A program made the position numbers and the translations under genes. This document shows positions 4,854 to 6,948 of a DNA stretch of 6,948 bases, in pieces. Each line of letters starts with the position of its first letter. Within the stretch, counting starts at the first letter, position 1. The notes below the pieces were generated by a model. That model ran no database searches and was not told the DNA's origin. It saw nothing but the letters and a program-made list of their open reading frames with translations. The DNA lies in NCBI GenBank assembly GCA_944323095.1, contig CALURE010000082.1, positions 1 to 6,948 of the forward strand. The letters are read 5' to 3'. The DNA is from Candidatus Gastranaerophilales bacterium. GTDB lineage: Bacteria > Cyanobacteriota > Vampirovibrionia > Gastranaerophilales > Gastranaerophilaceae.

Positions 4854-5463
4854 AATAAATTCCATGCAGATCTGTGCCGCCTGTTTTTATTAGATTGTAT
4901 TTACCGGCGATTTTTTCAACGGTCGATGCTTTGTGGAATTTTATAATTCCTCTGTGGCGTTTGTAGGGGTAATAAACTTCCAGCCCGTCAAGACCGTAAG
5001 AAATTAATTTTTTTATAAAACCTTCGAAATTAACTGCCCAGCAGCAGGCAGGGTGTGCAAGCACTGCAATCCCGCCGGCATTATGGATTGCTTGAATAAG
5101 TTTTTTTATATCGCGTTTCGCAAAAATTCTTACAATATCAAGTTCTGTTTCTTTTTTATTTTTAGCACAGAATGAAAGAAGTTCTTTATTATTAACATCA
5201 ATACCGTAACCGAGCAGGTGCATAAAAACATAACCGCACCAGACATCAAATTCAACAGCGGGCAGAACTATATCGTATTTTAAAATATCGGTTTTGTGAT
5301 AAGCCTCTAAAGTGTTGTGATCACAGAAAGCTATTTTTTTGTAACCCTTTTCAAGAGCCTGTCTGACTAATTCTTCAGCATCCCCTTCGCCGTCTGAAAA
5401 TTTGGTGTGTAAATGCAAATTAACTTTATTGTTTATAAAATCTTCTTTTGTAAATTTTTCCAT
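4846..5463 (-). CDS. PHP-domain metal-dependent phosphoesterase, compact
   Basis: This 205-residue protein belongs to the polymerase-and-histidinol-phosphatase (PHP) superfamily, which hydrolyses phosphoesters with a multi-metal centre. The metal-binding motifs appear in order: HLH (H17, H19), SDGE (D24), CDHN (D48, H49), AVEF (E71), MHLLGYGID (H82), LAHP (H137) and GGTDLHG (D198, H200). The pattern is closest to the TrpH/YciV (nucleoside bisphosphatase/RNase AM) branch, but that family usually runs to about 280 residues. This one has a shorter middle and ends 5 residues after H200. I chose ATG 5463-5461. The frame continues upstream to 5610, but that extension would overlap the start of the divergent gene at 5517 and encodes nothing PHP-like. 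No Shine-Dalgarno is visible. A TATAAT (5484-5479) lies close upstream. The substrate is unknown. Confidence 0.88.
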   Translation of the reverse strand: MEKFTKEDFINNKVNLHLHTKFSDGEGDAEELVRQALEKGYKKIAFCDHNTLEAYHKTDILKYDIVLPAVEFDVWCGYVFMHLLGYGIDVNNKELLSFCAKNKKETELDIVRIFAKRDIKKLIQAIHNAGGIAVLAHPACCWAVNFEGFIKKLISYGLDGLEVYYPYKRHRGIIKFHKASTVEKIAGKYNLIKTGGTDLHGIYLD

Positions 5464-5516
5464 ATTTGTAATAAAATTATTATACAATAAATTTAAAATT
5501 TTAAAACAGGAGAGAT
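5464..5516. promoter_or_regulatory. Divergent promoter region between the PHP gene and the membrane-protein operon
   Basis: Only 53 bp of extremely AT-rich DNA separates the two divergent starts. Leftward, TATAAT at 5484-5479 would give an mRNA leader of about 9 nt for the PHP gene. Rightward, TACAAT (5483-5488) is a possible -10 without a matching -35. AGGAGAG (5508-5514) is the ribosome site for the ATG at 5517. The two promoters would overlap physically, so the two genes may not fire together. Confidence 0.35.
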
Positions 5517-6503
5517 ATGGCAAAAGAAGATAAAAGTGTCTGGGTTGTATTTTTTGAAGGTATAAAAATTTATGCATTAAATATTCATAAATTTTTTCTG
5601 TACATGGCATTTCCTGTTTTAGGACAATTGATAGGCCTTTTTATGATTTTCGGAGTAACTTACTGGTACACTGAAAATTTTCAGGATTTAATTGTAAAAT
5701 ATCCGGCATTGAATGATATTTCTACAATGTTAATTTGTATAATACTATGTGTTATACCCGGGCTTTTGATATGGGCAAGAGCTTTTTGGGATTATCTGGT
5801 CTCATATGGCGCGCTGAATTCTATGACTGACGGGTATTTAAATACCGGCAGAGTTTACGATTTCAGGGCTCATAATTCTGTTGTTACTAAAAAAACTTTT
5901 TCTTTTATAGCACTCTGGCTTTTGTTTAGTATTTTTACTCTGGTGTCGCTTATTCCCGTATTCTGGATAATCGGTTTTATATTTTTTATCTATTTTATAT
6001 TAATTTTTCAGGTTTTTACATTTGAAAACGGCTTGTCCCCTGTCGGATATTTCAAAAGAAGTTTGCAGATTGTAAAAGGGAAATTTGCAAGAACATTTCT
6101 TTTGATGGCACTTCTTGTTATATTTACATACTATTTGCTGCCTGCAGGCCTCGGGGTAATTTTTGATGCTTTAAATTTAACTCCGAATTTCGCAAAAATT
6201 ATAGAAATGTGGGCTTATACATTACCATTAGAGCCTCTTGAACCTTTTCATATTACTCCTGCTATGGTGGGTTTGGAAATTGTTAAACAAATTATATTTT
6301 TTATAGTAATGGGCTTTACGCTTCCGCTAAGAAGTGTTTGCTGGACTTTGTGGTATAACAATCTCGCATCGGAAAGTGATACATTGCCGGTAAAATCTAA
6401 TAAGAAATCAAAAAAAGTTGTTGCAAAAACATTTAAAATAGAAAAACGCGGAATTGATCCTGAAATTATCAGACGTGCAAGACTTGAAGATGACGAGTAT
6501 TAA
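5517..6503 (+). CDS. Multi-pass inner-membrane protein, function unknown
   Basis: This 328-residue protein starts at ATG 5517 with a strong AGGAG (5508-5512) 4 nt upstream. Hydrophobic segments lie at about 27-48, 71-87, 127-147, 150-167, 193-213 and 250-272, so there are about six membrane passes. FKRSLQIVKGKFARTFLLM (169-187) resembles the amphipathic repeat of DUF975-type and glycerophosphodiesterase-membrane-domain proteins, which also lack a defined role. That similarity is from memory and tentative. The tail (294-328) is very basic, then acidic at the end (SNKKSKKVVAKTFKIEKR ... LEDDEY), and is probably cytoplasmic. No catalytic motif, signal peptidase site or lipobox is visible. It is the first gene of an operon with the zinc-ribbon gene (3 bp downstream) and rph. 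Confidence 0.85.
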   Translation: MAKEDKSVWVVFFEGIKIYALNIHKFFLYMAFPVLGQLIGLFMIFGVTYWYTENFQDLIVKYPALNDISTMLICIILCVIPGLLIWARAFWDYLVSYGALNSMTDGYLNTGRVYDFRAHNSVVTKKTFSFIALWLLFSIFTLVSLIPVFWIIGFIFFIYFILIFQVFTFENGLSPVGYFKRSLQIVKGKFARTFLLMALLVIFTYYLLPAGLGVIFDALNLTPNFAKIIEMWAYTLPLEPLEPFHITPAMVGLEIVKQIIFFIVMGFTLPLRSVCWTLWYNNLASESDTLPVKSNKKSKKVVAKTFKIEKRGIDPEIIRRARLEDDEY

Positions 6504-6506
6504 ATT

Positions 6507-6734
6507 ATGTTTGTATGCAAAAATTGTAAATCCATAGATAAATTTGAATTGATGTTTTCACCTGATTACAGAGGAGAAAAGAAATTTTTGCAGGAATACA
6601 ATAAGGATGGCGATATTGAAATTACAGTTGACGGCTACAAATTTGTTCCTGATTTGCAGTTTATGAATGATCATGCTGTGTGCAAATACTGCGGACAGAT
6701 TTATATGTGGGATTATGATGGTAAGAAAGGATAA
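6507..6734 (+). CDS. Small zinc-ribbon protein, function unknown
   Basis: This 75-residue protein has two CxxC knuckles, C4-x-x-C7 and C59-x-x-C62, a typical four-cysteine zinc ribbon with a long (51-residue) insert between the knuckles. The insert is charged and contains DIEITVDGYKFVPDLQF. The second knuckle reads CKYCGQIYMWDYDG. The ATG at 6507 follows the upstream stop by 3 bp without a clear Shine-Dalgarno, so it probably depends on translational coupling. It ends 5 bp before rph. Zinc ribbons of this size commonly contact nucleic acid or the translation or transcription machinery, and the rph neighbour fits an RNA-related role, but that is inference. I do not recognise a named family. 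Confidence 0.8.
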   Translation: MFVCKNCKSIDKFELMFSPDYRGEKKFLQEYNKDGDIEITVDGYKFVPDLQFMNDHAVCKYCGQIYMWDYDGKKG

Positions 6735-6739
6735 TTATT

Positions 6740-6948
6740 ATGAAACGTGAAGGCAGAGCAAATAATGAAACAAGAGAAATTAGATTTATAAAAGATTATA
6801 CAAAACATGCGTTAGGCTCGGTGCTTGTGGAATTTGGCGATACAAAAGTTATTACAACGGCATCAGTTGAGGAAGGTAAACCGAAATGGATGGATAAAGA
6901 AGACAAAAGAGGCTGGATTACGGCAGAGTATTCTCTTTTGCCTTCCGC
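6740..6948 (+). CDS. rph: Ribonuclease PH (N-terminal 69 residues, cut by window edge)
   Basis: RNase PH is a phosphorolytic 3'-to-5' exoribonuclease that trims the 3' ends of tRNA precursors and works as a hexameric ring in the cytoplasm. The 5' part is unmistakable: MKREGRANNETREIRF, then HALGSVLVEFGDTKVITTAS (the GSVLVEFGDTKV core), then GWITAEYSLLPS, matching the family's GWVTAEYxMLP segment. ATG 6740 has AAAGG (6726-6730) 9 nt upstream and gives the normal N-terminus. The window ends in codon 70 of a family that is usually about 240-250 residues long. It is the third gene of the operon starting at 5517, 5 bp after the zinc-ribbon gene. Confidence 0.95.
   Translation, partial: MKREGRANNETREIRFIKDYTKHALGSVLVEFGDTKVITTASVEEGKPKWMDKEDKRGWITAEYSLLPS

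Noticed and set aside
5464..5610. N-terminal extension of the PHP protein by 49 residues
   Set aside because: It overlaps the Shine-Dalgarno and first codons of the divergent gene at 5517, contains no PHP motif, and the internal ATG at 5463 gives the normal distance to HLH.

Overview
The window looks like a chromosomal piece of an AT-rich gut bacterium, most likely of the non-photosynthetic cyanobacterial sister group Gastranaerophilales (Vampirovibrionia/Melainabacteria). This is an inference. It rests on a pseudopilin with the FTLAEVLITLGIIGVVAAMT N-terminus and a DGWEIKEDYPW tail, a style I associate with that group, and on the low-GC coding with TTG starts. No marker gene that would settle the taxonomy is present.

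Layout. (1) 1-533, minus: 5' part of an unrecognised Gly/Met/Tyr-rich protein running off the left edge. (2) 534-697: divergent intergenic region with a small inverted repeat and a plausible promoter. (3) 698-1804, plus: membrane-anchored TPR protein with a TTG start. (4) 1831-3565, minus: two CUT1-type sugar ABC permeases (MalG-like, MalF-like) in one operon, without a binding protein or ATPase in the window. (5) 3566-3665: compact divergent promoter region. (6) 3666-4843, plus: a pseudopilin locus whose start region holds a 10-G tract and about 410 bp of GC-richer interspersed repeats. (7) 4846-5463, minus: compact PHP-domain phosphoesterase. (8) 5517-6948, plus: an operon of a multi-pass membrane protein, a small zinc-ribbon protein and the start of rph (RNase PH), with gaps of 3 and 5 bp.

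The most interesting place is the pseudopilin. A near-ideal promoter (extended -10 TATAAT), a strong Shine-Dalgarno and an ATG at 3666 lead into a reading frame that stops after 15 codons. The frame carrying the pilin domain is open without a stop from 3689 to 4843. The two frames are separated exactly at the run of ten Gs (3695-3704): eleven or eight Gs would join the good start to the pilin and give a 392- or 391-residue precursor. This is the structure expected of a phase-variable contingency gene, though a homopolymer sequencing error or a decayed gene would look the same. Between the G tract and the pilin lie at least four repeat types: two REP-like GTAG hairpins, two GC-rich palindromes and a purine/pyrimidine inverted repeat. 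All are readable in frame and lie in the leader that a prepilin peptidase would remove.

Overall, the window combines housekeeping genes (rph operon), sugar import (permeases) and surface/secretion functions (pseudopilin), with one repeat-loaded, possibly switchable locus. No rRNA, tRNA, CRISPR array, transposase or convincing intrinsic terminator was seen.
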